From Bacteroidales bacterium UBA3623 (GTDB taxonomy: Bacteria; Bacteroidota; Bacteroidia; Bacteroidales; UBA932), in the NCBI GenBank assembly GCA_002373715.1, contig DFLI01000051.1, forward strand, positions 7,293 through 71,292: DNA of 64,000 nt, given 5' to 3'. The stretch's first letter is position 1; every line of letters begins with the position of its first letter. The notes beneath the pieces are model-generated. The model had not been told where the DNA came from, ran no database searches, and worked only from the letters and a program-made list of their open reading frames with translations. Positions 17,162-26,432 of the stretch are shown in pieces. The translations under genes and the position numbers were made by a program.

Positions 17162-18523
17162 ATGGCAGAAGAGAAGACCAAGACCACATTCCTGGGCTAT
17201 CTGACCCAACTGATGGACCGCTTCAGCGGAGACAAGGTGATCTTCCTGATTGCCCTGTTCCTCATGCTCATCTCGGTGGTGTCCGTGTTCTCATCCACCC
17301 CCAGACTGGTGGATGAGGGACATGGAATAGACCGCGTGGCCATCATGGTGGATCAGCTGAAGGTGGTGGCCATTGGCTTCGTGCTTATCTTCGGCCTGTA
17401 TTTCTTTGGCCGCCAGGAGTGGTTCCGCGCCCTGTCCAAACTGGGCTTTGTGGTAAGCCTGGCCATGCTCACCATCCTGGTTCTGAACCTGAACCTTGGC
17501 TTTGTGCGGGCCAGTTCCATCAACGGCGCCCGCCGCATTCTGAGCATAGGCGGCTTCCAGTTCCACGTGTACGAATACGTGAAACTGTTCATGATCATGT
17601 ACCTGGGCTGGGCCCTGGATACCTTCAAGAAGGGAGAGTTCCGCTGGGCCAACAGGCTGTCGGCCAAATACGAGAAGCTGGCCTTCCTGGGCCGCGACGG
17701 CTGGCAGAAGGTGCTTTACATCTACCTTCCCATCCTCACCGTTACGCTTATGGTAAGCGCGGGTTCCAACTCATCGGCCCTCTTTATTGGCGGCATCCTT
17801 ATTCTGATGGTGCTCATCGGAGGACTGGAGGTGAAGGACGTGGCTATTGTGGGCGCCATTCTGATGCTGGCCTTCGGTGCCATGTTCGGCGCTTACAAGA
17901 TGGGCCTGCTGCAGGACACCCGCCTGGGCACCCTGGTTTCCCGTATCACCAACGACGACGACGCCACCATGCAGGTGCTGCTGGACAGCCCGCGCGAGTC
18001 GGCCGACTGGCTGAAGGCCCGCGGCAAGCTGGACCAGCCCGTGGGTGCGCTGCTGGCCATCAAGGAAGGCGGCCCGCTGGGTAAGGGCATTGGCAACAGT
18101 ACCCAGAAGTACCAGGTACCGGTGATTTTCGGAGACTACATGTTCAGCTTCATAGTGGAAGAGACGGGCCTTTGGGGCGCGCTCATCCTCATTATCCTCT
18201 ATTTCAGCCTTCTGGCCCGGGGAACCCTGGTGGCTAAGATGTGTGACAATTATTACGACAAGATTATTGTGAGCGGCCTCATTATCCTGGTTACGGGACA
18301 GGCCTTCATGCACATGTGCGTGAACGTGCACATGCCCTTTGTGCCGCAGACTGGCCAGACCCTCCCGCTGGTGAGCCACGGAACCAACGCGTTCATTGTG
18401 TTCAGCGTGGTGTTTGGCATTCTGCTTAGCATTTCCAAGGACGCCCGCGACAATATGGCCCGCAAGCAGGCCGAGTTACAGGCCGAAGCAGCCCGCAGTT
18501 GGACCCAAGACAGTACTGAATAA
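17162..18523 (+). CDS. ftsW: SEDS glycosyltransferase FtsW
   Basis: Septal peptidoglycan polymerase partner of FtsI. 453 residues with about ten membrane segments. SEDS features include INGARRILSIGGFQFHVYEYVKL, and HMCVNVHMPFVPQTGQTLPLVSHGTNA near the C-terminus. An extra soluble segment (about 255-300, TRLGTLVSRITNDDD...) lies in the large periplasmic loop. Three bases after murD; TAATG overlap with murG. Confidence 0.95.
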   Translation: MAEEKTKTTFLGYLTQLMDRFSGDKVIFLIALFLMLISVVSVFSSTPRLVDEGHGIDRVAIMVDQLKVVAIGFVLIFGLYFFGRQEWFRALSKLGFVVSLAMLTILVLNLNLGFVRASSINGARRILSIGGFQFHVYEYVKLFMIMYLGWALDTFKKGEFRWANRLSAKYEKLAFLGRDGWQKVLYIYLPILTVTLMVSAGSNSSALFIGGILILMVLIGGLEVKDVAIVGAILMLAFGAMFGAYKMGLLQDTRLGTLVSRITNDDDATMQVLLDSPRESADWLKARGKLDQPVGALLAIKEGGPLGKGIGNSTQKYQVPVIFGDYMFSFIVEETGLWGALILIILYFSLLARGTLVAKMCDNYYDKIIVSGLIILVTGQAFMHMCVNVHMPFVPQTGQTLPLVSHGTNAFIVFSVVFGILLSISKDARDNMARKQAELQAEAARSWTQDSTE

Positions 18524-19653
18524 TGGAATACAAACCTATCCGAGTAATCATTAGCGGCGGCGGCACGGGAGGCCATATCTTCCCGGCCATCTCCATTGCC
18601 GACAAGCTGAAGCAGCTGAATCCCAAGACAGAGATTCTCTTTGTAGGAGCCCAGGGAAAGATGGAAATGGAAAAGGTGCCGGCGGCCGGCTACAAGATTG
18701 TGGGCCTGCCCATGGCCGGTGTACAGCGCCGTCTGAGCATGAAGAACCTCATGAACAACCTCACGGTGCCCTTCCGGGTGCTGGGAAGCGTGGCGCACGC
18801 CCGCCACATTGTAAATGAATTCAAGCCCGACGTGGTGGTGGGCGTGGGCGGTTATGCCAGCGCTCCCCTGCTGTGGGCCGCCACCGGCAAGAAGATTCCC
18901 GCCGTGATTCAGGAGCAGAACGGCTTTGCCGGCATGACCAACCGCATGCTGGGAAACCGCGTGCAGAGCATCTGCGTGGCCTATGAGGGCATGGAAAAAT
19001 TCTTCCCGGCCGATAAAATAGTGATGAGCGGCAACCCCATCCGTGAAGTGCTGTCGCAGCCCGCAACCCCGGAGCAAAAGGCCGAAGGAATTGAGTTCTT
19101 TGGCCTGGATCCTGCCTGCAAGCACCTCTTTGTGGTGGGCGGCAGCCTGGGAAGCGGAACGCTGAACCACGCCATGCAGCACTGGATTCAGGACGGCTGT
19201 CCCGACGGAGAAGGTGTGGAAGTCATTTGGCAGTGCGGTAAGTACTATAAGAAAGAGATTGACGCCTTTATGGAGGCTCACTCCGGGATAAAGGGTATCC
19301 GGCATTACGATTTCATTGGCCGGATGGACCTGGCCTACGCCGCGGCCGATGTGGTGATTTCCCGCAGCGGCGCCAGCACGGTTTCCGAACTCTGCGCCAT
19401 GGGCAAGGCCACCGTGTTTGTACCCAGCCCCAACGTGGCCGAAGACCATCAGACCCACAACGCCATGGCGCTGGTGCGCAAGAAAGCCGCTATGCTGGTC
19501 AAGGACAGCGAGGCCCTGGACGACCTCCTGCCCACGGCCCTGGCCCTGCTCCACAGCCCCGACAAAATGCAGCAGTTGGAGAAGAACGCAGAGGCCATGG
19601 CCCTGCGGAACGCTTCCCAGATTATTTGTGATGAAATTTACAAGCTTGTATGA
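18523..19653 (+). CDS. murG: Lipid II synthase (UDP-GlcNAc transferase MurG)
   Basis: Transfers GlcNAc to lipid I at the inner face of the membrane. 376 residues, GT-B fold: SGGGTGGHIFPA N-terminal loop, second glycine loop VGVGGYASAP, and the donor-site region SRSGASTVSELCAMGKATVFVPSP. It overlaps ftsW by one base and murC by four. Confidence 0.96.
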   Translation: MEYKPIRVIISGGGTGGHIFPAISIADKLKQLNPKTEILFVGAQGKMEMEKVPAAGYKIVGLPMAGVQRRLSMKNLMNNLTVPFRVLGSVAHARHIVNEFKPDVVVGVGGYASAPLLWAATGKKIPAVIQEQNGFAGMTNRMLGNRVQSICVAYEGMEKFFPADKIVMSGNPIREVLSQPATPEQKAEGIEFFGLDPACKHLFVVGGSLGSGTLNHAMQHWIQDGCPDGEGVEVIWQCGKYYKKEIDAFMEAHSGIKGIRHYDFIGRMDLAYAAADVVISRSGASTVSELCAMGKATVFVPSPNVAEDHQTHNAMALVRKKAAMLVKDSEALDDLLPTALALLHSPDKMQQLEKNAEAMALRNASQIICDEIYKLV

Positions 19654-20999
19654 AAAACGTATACTTCATAGGAATTGGTGGTATAGGAATGTCGGCCCTT
19701 GCCCGCTACTTCAAGTTTAAGGGCTATGAAGTGGCCGGATACGACCGTACTCCCTCGGATCTGACGCACGCTTTGGAGGCCGAAGGCATTGCCGTGCATT
19801 ACGAAGACCGGCCGGAGCTTCTCCCTCAGGACAAGGCCGAAACGCTGGTGGTGTACACCCCTGCCATTCCTGCCGACTTGAAGGAACTGCGGAAGGCCAT
19901 GGACGAAGGATACAAGGTGCTCAAGCGCTCCCGCACGCTGGGTGAAATTACCCGTGGACAGCGCTGCCTGGCCGTTTCCGGCACGCACGGGAAAACCACC
20001 ACATCCACCCTCACCGCCCATATTCTCACGGAATCGGGCATAGGATGCAGCGCTTTCCTGGGGGGCATTTCCCGCAACTACGGCACCAACCTTCTCATGT
20101 CCAAAAACGAGACGGTGGTGGTGGAGGCCGATGAGTTCGACCGTTCCTTCCTCCAGCTCTTCCCGGAGATTGCCGTTATCACTTCCGTGGAAGCAGACCA
20201 CCTGGACATCTACGGAGACTACGAGCACGTGGTGGAAGCCTTCCGGGCCTTCGCCAGCCAGGTGAGCGGCACCCTCATCGTGAAAAAGGGCGCCCCGGTT
20301 ACCCAGGAGCACACCAAAGCAAAAGTTCTAACCTATCACTATACAGATGCCGATGCCGATTTCTTTGCCATCGGCCCCCATCCCGACGAGTGCGGCTATT
20401 TCCACTACGACCTCCGCTGGCCGGGTGGCATCCTCAAAGATGTGCGCGTAGGAGCGCCCGGCTGGGTGAATGCCGAGAACAGCATTGCCGCCGCGGCCAT
20501 TGCCCTCACCTATGGCGTGGAGCCCGCGAAGGTGAAGGATGCCATCGGCACGTTTGAAGGCGTAAAGCGCCGCCTGGAGGTGCATGTGAACACCCCTACC
20601 CTCTCCTACATTGACGACTACGCGCATCACCCCTCGGAGCTTACCAGCGCCATTACCTCCATGCGCGACATCTTCCCCGGCCGCAAGCTTACGGGCATTT
20701 TCCAGCCGCATCTGTACACCCGCACCAGGGACTTTGCCGCCGAATTTGCCAAGGCTCTGTCGGCCGTGGACAAGCTAATTCTGCTGGACATTTATCCCGC
20801 CCGCGAGGAGCCCATTCCCGGCGTTACCTCTGAGATGATTTTCAAGGACGTAACCGCTCCCGAGAAGGTTCTGCTGAAGAAAGAGGAACTGATGGATTAC
20901 CTCTCCGAAGAGCCTCTGGACGTGCTGGCCACCTTTGGAGCCGGCAATATTGACCGCTTTATTGAACCCATTACCGAACTGCTGAAAAAACGCATATGA
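19650..20999 (+). CDS. murC: UDP-MurNAc--L-alanine ligase
   Basis: First amino-acid ligase of the muropeptide pathway. 449 residues: N-terminal GIGGIGMSALA, ATP loop GTHGKTTT from G111, VEADEFDRSFL, IDDYAHHPSEL and FQPHLYTRTRDF. ATGA overlaps on both sides. Confidence 0.96.
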   Translation: MKNVYFIGIGGIGMSALARYFKFKGYEVAGYDRTPSDLTHALEAEGIAVHYEDRPELLPQDKAETLVVYTPAIPADLKELRKAMDEGYKVLKRSRTLGEITRGQRCLAVSGTHGKTTTSTLTAHILTESGIGCSAFLGGISRNYGTNLLMSKNETVVVEADEFDRSFLQLFPEIAVITSVEADHLDIYGDYEHVVEAFRAFASQVSGTLIVKKGAPVTQEHTKAKVLTYHYTDADADFFAIGPHPDECGYFHYDLRWPGGILKDVRVGAPGWVNAENSIAAAAIALTYGVEPAKVKDAIGTFEGVKRRLEVHVNTPTLSYIDDYAHHPSELTSAITSMRDIFPGRKLTGIFQPHLYTRTRDFAAEFAKALSAVDKLILLDIYPAREEPIPGVTSEMIFKDVTAPEKVLLKKEELMDYLSEEPLDVLATFGAGNIDRFIEPITELLKKRI

Positions 21000-21784
21000 A
21001 ACCCATCTACCGTCATGGACTGGGCTTGCTTGTGATAGCCGCCTGCGCCGCCGTCTGGGTGTTTTCCACCGGGATGGCGCGGAAGGAGCTGCGCACCCGC
21101 ACCTGTCAGGGCCGGGGCAAGCTGGAGGTGACGGTGACCGACTCGCTGGAGCGCCGCTTTGTAGCCAGGGCCGATGTGCAGGAATGGCTGGACAAGGAGT
21201 ACGGTGCCTATGCCGGACTCCCGCTGGACAGTGTGGACCTCACGCGCATAGAGAAGCTTATCTGCTCGCACAGCGCCGTTCGGGAATGCGAGGCCTGGAT
21301 AACGGACAACGGCGTACTGCATGTGCAGCTGAGCCAGCGGGAGCCTGTGATTCGCCTGGACGACGGGCAGAACGCCTGCTATGCCGACGAAACCGGCTAC
21401 CTCTTCCCGCTCCAGTCCCGCGGCAGCGTGAAGGTGCCGGTAGTGAGCGGAAAGATTCCCTTTGAGATTAAAAAGGGCTTCAAAGGCCATTTGGAAAACT
21501 CCGAACAGCTCCTGTGGCTGAGCCGCGTGATTGCCCTGGTGGACTACATGGACGGAACGGTTTGGGAGAAGGATATCCAGAAGATATCGGTACGTAAAAA
21601 CGGCGAACTGGTGCTGTACCCCGTGCAGGGCAAGGAGGAATTCCTCTTTGGCCCTCCCGTGCGGGTGGAAGAGAAGTTCAAGCTGCTCACGGCCTACTAC
21701 CGCAGCGTAGCCCCTTCCAAGGACCCCGGCTATTACAGCAAGGTGGATCTGAGGTACCGGAAACAATTGGTTTGCAAGAAATAA
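20996..21784 (+). CDS. ftsQ: Cell division protein FtsQ
   Basis: 262 residues with a single N-terminal membrane span (about 8-24) and a periplasmic POTRA-like domain (VTDSLERRFVARADVQEWL...) followed by a beta domain. FtsQ scaffolds the divisome with FtsL/FtsB. Identity comes from layout and position between murC and ftsA as much as from sequence. Confidence 0.88.
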   Translation: MKPIYRHGLGLLVIAACAAVWVFSTGMARKELRTRTCQGRGKLEVTVTDSLERRFVARADVQEWLDKEYGAYAGLPLDSVDLTRIEKLICSHSAVRECEAWITDNGVLHVQLSQREPVIRLDDGQNACYADETGYLFPLQSRGSVKVPVVSGKIPFEIKKGFKGHLENSEQLLWLSRVIALVDYMDGTVWEKDIQKISVRKNGELVLYPVQGKEEFLFGPPVRVEEKFKLLTAYYRSVAPSKDPGYYSKVDLRYRKQLVCKK

Positions 21785-21797
21785 AAACTAAATATAT

Positions 21798-23258
21798 ATG
21801 GAAGAAAAGTACATAGCCTCCATCGATTTGGGCAGTTCCAAGTTCGGCATCTGCGTAGCGCGGGTGCAGGGCGACGACGTCCAGATTGTTTACTACAAGG
21901 AAACCCCTTCGGAGGGCATTCGCTCCAGCCTTATCGCCAACCCCATGAAAGCTTCCCAGAAGCTGAAGGAAGCCGTACATGAGGCCGAGAAGGAACTCAT
22001 GATCCAGATTCTGCAGGTGGTGGTGGGCATGCCCCGCAGCGAGGTGGCGCAGGTAACTGCATCGGCCCGTATAGACCGCTCCAATCCCGACGATTACATT
22101 ACCGCGGAGGAAGTAGCCACCCTTAAATCCATCGCCCTGGAGACCTACCCGCTGGACAATCCCGACAAGCAGATTATCTACGGCGCCGTGGCCCAGTCCT
22201 TCTCTATTGACGACGAGATTCAGCTGGTGGAAGACGAGGTGGTAGGCACCCTGAGCTCCTCTCTTGAGGGCAATTTCAAGGTGTTTGTGGGCAACCGAAC
22301 CGCTACCACGGCCCTGGACAAGATTTTCAACCAACTGGGCATATCCATTGCCAAGAAGTACTTCCTGCCGGAAGTGGTGGCCCGCACCGTGCTCACCGAC
22401 GAGGAGCGCACCAGCGGCGTGGCCCTGGTGGATGTAGGTGCCGGCGTAACGTCCCTGGCCATCTACCACGGAGGCATCATGCGCTATTACGCTTCCATTC
22501 CCTTCGGCGGCAAGGCCATTACCGGAGATGTTCGCACCGAATGCTCCATCTCTGAAGAACTGGCCGAAAGGATTAAGAAACGCTTCGGCGCCTGCCTGCC
22601 CGGTAAGCTGGCGTCCCTTAGCGAGAAAGTGCTGCAAATTCGCCTTACCGAGCCTTACAAGGAGGTTCCGGTACGCTATATTTCCGAAATCATAGACTGC
22701 CGTTGCCGTGAGATTGTGGACGCCATCCTGTACTACATCCAGGAGAGCGGCCTGCAGAACAGCCTGCGCAGCGGTATCGTCATTACCGGCGGCGGGGCCG
22801 AACTGGCCAACTTTGTTCCGCTGGTGAAGGAGATGTCCGGCTACGAGGTGCGCAAGGGCTATCCCCGCTTCATGTTCTCTGCCTCGCTGGGAAGCGGCGT
22901 GTATGCCACCGGCGCCACATCGGCCATTGGCATGGTGCTGGCTGCCAAGGAAGACAACCTGCCGGATTGCGTGAGCGTGCCCGAAAAGCCCTTTGAGGCC
23001 GATGAAGAAATGATGGATGTGGAGGTGACCGACGAAACGCCTGCACAGAACACCATTTCCGACGAGGAACTGGAGAGCGGCGAAACCGGAAGCCTCATCT
23101 CTCCCGAAGAGTTTGGCGAGGCCGTGAAGAAGGAAAAGAAGACCACCACCGTAAAGGTGAAGAAGAGACCCGGCATCCTGGGTATTGCCTGGACCAAGAT
23201 TAAAAACACGGCCCTGGATTTCTACGATGACGAAAACAAGGATAATACGGAGGAGTAA
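21798..23258 (+). CDS. ftsA: Cell division protein FtsA
   Basis: Actin-like ATPase that tethers FtsZ to the membrane. 486 residues: phosphate 1 motif ASIDLGSSKFGI, VDVGAGVTSLAIYHGG, and the adenosine loop VITGGGAELANFVPLV. The C-terminal tail (about 395-486) is acidic then Lys-rich and ends with a region resembling an amphipathic membrane-targeting helix (GILGIAWTKIKNTALDFY). Longer than the ~420-residue E. coli protein because of this tail. Confidence 0.95.
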   Translation: MEEKYIASIDLGSSKFGICVARVQGDDVQIVYYKETPSEGIRSSLIANPMKASQKLKEAVHEAEKELMIQILQVVVGMPRSEVAQVTASARIDRSNPDDYITAEEVATLKSIALETYPLDNPDKQIIYGAVAQSFSIDDEIQLVEDEVVGTLSSSLEGNFKVFVGNRTATTALDKIFNQLGISIAKKYFLPEVVARTVLTDEERTSGVALVDVGAGVTSLAIYHGGIMRYYASIPFGGKAITGDVRTECSISEELAERIKKRFGACLPGKLASLSEKVLQIRLTEPYKEVPVRYISEIIDCRCREIVDAILYYIQESGLQNSLRSGIVITGGGAELANFVPLVKEMSGYEVRKGYPRFMFSASLGSGVYATGATSAIGMVLAAKEDNLPDCVSVPEKPFEADEEMMDVEVTDETPAQNTISDEELESGETGSLISPEEFGEAVKKEKKTTTVKVKKRPGILGIAWTKIKNTALDFYDDENKDNTEE

Positions 23259-23263
23259 CAGCC

Positions 23264-24508
23264 ATGAGAGACGACTATAAGAAAGAAATCATTCCCACCG
23301 ACTGGAACGACGAGAATGCCATTATCAAAGTGATTGGCGTAGGTGGCGGCGGCTGCAATGCCGTGAACTACATGTACCGCCAAAACATCCAGGGTTGCAG
23401 CTTCATCGTGTGCAACACGGATGCCCAGGCCCTCCAGATCAGTGAAGTGCCCGTGAAGATTCAGATGGGTCAGAACGGCCTGGGAGCCGGCACAGACCCC
23501 ACTGCGGGCCGCAACGCCGCCCTGGAAAGCCAGGACGAGATTGCCCGCAAGGTACTGGACTGCGGCACCAAGATGCTGTTCATCACCGCTGGCATGGGTG
23601 GTGGTACCGGCACCGGTGCTTCCCCCGTGATTGCCAAGATGGCTAAGGACCGCGGCATTCTTACAGTAGCTGTAGTAACCATCCCATTCAAGAACGAAGG
23701 CAACGAAAGCCAGTCCAAGGCTGTGGACGGCATCCACGAGCTGGAAAAGAACGTGGACTCCCTCCTCATCATCAACAACGAGAAACTGTATCAGTTCTTC
23801 GGAGACACCCTCATCCAGGAAGCCTTCCCCAAGGCCGATGAGGTCCTGGCCACTGCTGTCCGAGGCATCATTGAGGTAATTAGCTGCCCCGGCTACATCA
23901 ACGTGGACTTCCAGGATGTGTGCAAAATGATGCGCAACTCCGGCATGGCCCTGATGGGCAGCGGCGAAGGCAGCGGCAACGACCGCCTGGAACTGGCCGT
24001 GAAGGGCGCTTTTGAAAGCCCGCTCCTGAACGACTTTGACCTGAAGACCGCCAAGAACGTGCTCATCAACATTACCACCGGAAACAACGAGCGCGGTGCC
24101 AAGATGAGCGACCTGGAGCGCATAGACGACATGATTTCCGAATACACCGGAGACGCCAACCACTTCAAGAAGGGCATCATCTGGGACAACGATCCCGAGT
24201 TTGGAGACAAGGTGCGCATCACCGCCATTGTCACCGGCTTCGAGATGGACCTGGGCGGCCTGGGCCTGAACAAAGACCTGGGCAACCTGGTCATCATTGA
24301 CGAGAACTTCCAGTGGGAGCAGCCCGTGCACGAAGGAGAGGTATCCATCCCCGCCGGGGCCGATACCATCAAGATTGGTTACAACAACTCCGACAACGCC
24401 AAGCACTTCAACTTCGCTTCCGACAAGAAGCCGGTTCTTTGCGTAGACCCCGGCCAGAAGAAGGCCGATTTGGAGAACATTCCGGCCATCCGCCGCGCGC
24501 ATAGCTAG
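23264..24508 (+). CDS. ftsZ: Cell division protein FtsZ
   Basis: Tubulin-like GTPase forming the Z ring. 414 residues: GVGGGGCNAVNYM, GTP signature GGGTGTG at 112-118, catalytic loop NVDFQDV, and a conserved C-terminal peptide IPAIRR for FtsA binding. The linker between GTPase body and tail peptide is moderate, without the long extension some Bacteroidota have. Last gene of the cluster. Confidence 0.98.
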   Translation: MRDDYKKEIIPTDWNDENAIIKVIGVGGGGCNAVNYMYRQNIQGCSFIVCNTDAQALQISEVPVKIQMGQNGLGAGTDPTAGRNAALESQDEIARKVLDCGTKMLFITAGMGGGTGTGASPVIAKMAKDRGILTVAVVTIPFKNEGNESQSKAVDGIHELEKNVDSLLIINNEKLYQFFGDTLIQEAFPKADEVLATAVRGIIEVISCPGYINVDFQDVCKMMRNSGMALMGSGEGSGNDRLELAVKGAFESPLLNDFDLKTAKNVLINITTGNNERGAKMSDLERIDDMISEYTGDANHFKKGIIWDNDPEFGDKVRITAIVTGFEMDLGGLGLNKDLGNLVIIDENFQWEQPVHEGEVSIPAGADTIKIGYNNSDNAKHFNFASDKKPVLCVDPGQKKADLENIPAIRRAHS

Positions 24509-24514
24509 CTGCAG

Positions 24515-24621
24515 CGTGGAGGTAAGCCTCTCAGCTATAAGCCATTAACAGATTAGCCCCTGGTAAAAAGAACCAGGGGCTAATCGTTTATATCGCTAAG
24601 AATCAGAGACTTACCTCCACG
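24515..24621. terminator. Nested inverted repeat / bidirectional terminator after ftsZ
   Basis: An outer 12-base inverted repeat (CGTGGAGGTAAG at 24515-24526, complement at 24610-24621) encloses a perfect 14-base hairpin (GATTAGCCCCTGGT 24551-24564 / 24572-24585, loop of 7). It separates convergent ftsZ and gltX. The inner stem has no long T-run, so the structure may be a small mobile repeat as well as a terminator. Confidence 0.65.
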
Positions 24622-24623
24622 GC

Positions 24624-26405
24624 TTATTTCCGGCCCAGGCGCTCCGCCACGTAGCTCATGCGGCGGGCAAACTCCTTTCGGCCTATGAAGCCCAGGATGG
24701 CGGCAATGCCCAGGCCGCTGGCGGCACCCGTGAGGGCCAGCCGCAGGCTGTTCATCACCTTACCCATGGGGTATTCGTTCTTCTTGATGTACTCTTCCAG
24801 CACGGTCTCCAGGGCCTCGGCCGTCATGACGCCGCGGTACATGTCCAGGTCGTCAAAGCCGAACTCGGCGCCGGTAATGTACTGGCACACCTCGAAGCAG
24901 TTCTCGTAGTGGTCCGGATTCCAGAACTTGTCCACGTCCTTCGCCAGGAAGGGAGCCGTTGCGGCATCGTCATACACCTTGGCGCGGGGATCTACGGGCC
25001 GATTGGGATCTACCGGCTTGGAGGGCAGGCCAGCGCCGGCCTTCACGCCGAAGGCCTCGAACTGCTCGGGGCTCACGAAGAGGTAGGCGGCGATATCCCA
25101 CATATCGGCCACAAAGGTGGCGCGCTCCTTCACCAGTTCCACCACGGCCTCCACGTACTCACGCGTGAAGATGTGGTTGGCAAAATCGGCCCCAAGGCCT
25201 TCAAAGGCGGCACCGGCGGTGAGGGCGTTGCAAGGGCAGTCTACCACCTTGATGCCGTGGCTCTCCAGGACGGGGATGAACAGGTCCGTGAGCTGGGCGG
25301 TGGTTTTCATGCGAAGATATTCCTTATTGTACCACTTGGCTTTTTCTACGTTGAAGCGGGCGCCGGACTTGATGACGCGGTCCAGCGAGAACACGGGAAT
25401 GAGTTCCTCAATGGTGTAGAGCTCGCGTTCTCCACCGGGGTTCCAGCCCAGGAAGGCCAGCAGGTTTACGAAGGCCTCGGGGAAGTAACCGTCTTCGCGG
25501 TAGCCGCGGGAAGGTTCTCCGGTTTCGGGGTTAACCCATTTGAGCGGGAACACCGGGAAGCCCAGGCGGTCTCCGTCACGCTTGGAAAGCTTACCCTTTC
25601 CGTCCGGCTTCAGCAGTAGGGACAGGTGGGCAAAGCGGGGCATGGTATCTGTCCAGCCGAAGGCTTCATACAGGAGGTAATGCAGGGGAAGGGACGGGAG
25701 CCACTCCTCTCCGCGGATTACCTCGGTAACTTCCATCAGATGGTCGTCTACAATGTTGGCCAGGTGGTAGGTGGGCAGTTCATCGGCCCTCTTCCACAGC
25801 ACTTTGTCGTCCAAGGTGTCCGTGTTCACTTCCACGTGACCGCGAATGAGGTCTTCCATCTTTACCACACGGTTCTCCGGCATCTTGAAACGCACGGTCC
25901 AGTCTGTGGTTTCCTCCAGGAGGCGCTTTACCTCGGCCGCCGGGAGCGTAAGGGAGTTGCGAAGGCTGCCACGGCTGGCGGCATTGTACATGAATGTCTG
26001 ACTGGCGGCCTCGGCGGCAGCGCGGCGCTCGTTCAGCTCATCGGCACTGTCAAACGCGTAATAGGCCCAGCCGGCATCTACCAGCTGCTCTGCATACTTG
26101 CGGTACAGCGGCTTGCGCTGGCTCTGGCGGTAAGGGGCATGGGGGTGCTTCGGGGAAGCTACTTCCACCACCTTTCCGTCTTCTACTCCCTCATCGGGAA
26201 TAATACCGCACCAGTTCAGGGCTTCCAGGATATACTGCTCTGCACCGGGAACAAAACGATGGGAATCGGTATCCTCGATACGGATAATGAAATCTCCACC
26301 TTTCTGCTTGGCATACAGATAATTATACAACGCCGTACGCACACCGCCCATGTGCAGTGGGCCGGTGGGTGACGGGGCAAATCTTACGCGTGTTCTTCTT
26401 TCCAT
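24624..26405 (-). CDS. gltX: Glutamyl-tRNA synthetase
   Basis: Charges tRNA-Glu (and possibly tRNA-Gln) in the cytosol. Class I synthetase with the HIGH-type motif PLHMGG in RFAPSPTGPLHMGGVRTALY and KMSKS-type KLSKRDGDRLG. 593 residues against about 505 in typical relatives. Extra material is in the C-terminal anticodon-binding part (about 470-520, containing PVDPNRPVDP) and in a small insert near 70-90. Own promoter at 26425-26432. Confidence 0.95.
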   Translation of the reverse strand: MERRTRVRFAPSPTGPLHMGGVRTALYNYLYAKQKGGDFIIRIEDTDSHRFVPGAEQYILEALNWCGIIPDEGVEDGKVVEVASPKHPHAPYRQSQRKPLYRKYAEQLVDAGWAYYAFDSADELNERRAAAEAASQTFMYNAASRGSLRNSLTLPAAEVKRLLEETTDWTVRFKMPENRVVKMEDLIRGHVEVNTDTLDDKVLWKRADELPTYHLANIVDDHLMEVTEVIRGEEWLPSLPLHYLLYEAFGWTDTMPRFAHLSLLLKPDGKGKLSKRDGDRLGFPVFPLKWVNPETGEPSRGYREDGYFPEAFVNLLAFLGWNPGGERELYTIEELIPVFSLDRVIKSGARFNVEKAKWYNKEYLRMKTTAQLTDLFIPVLESHGIKVVDCPCNALTAGAAFEGLGADFANHIFTREYVEAVVELVKERATFVADMWDIAAYLFVSPEQFEAFGVKAGAGLPSKPVDPNRPVDPRAKVYDDAATAPFLAKDVDKFWNPDHYENCFEVCQYITGAEFGFDDLDMYRGVMTAEALETVLEEYIKKNEYPMGKVMNSLRLALTGAASGLGIAAILGFIGRKEFARRMSYVAERLGRK

Positions 26406-26424
26406 ACGTTCACAAATTGGAATG

Positions 26425-26432
26425 CAAAGTTA
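26425..26432 (-). promoter_or_regulatory. Promoter -7 element (TAACTTTG) of gltX
   Basis: The minus strand reads TAACTTTG 19 bases before the gltX ATG and overlaps the truB stop codon, so gltX can be transcribed independently of truB. Confidence 0.6.

Noticed and set aside
15842..17209. 455-codon minus-strand frame opposite murD
   Set aside because: Shadow of murD, which has all its ligase motifs.
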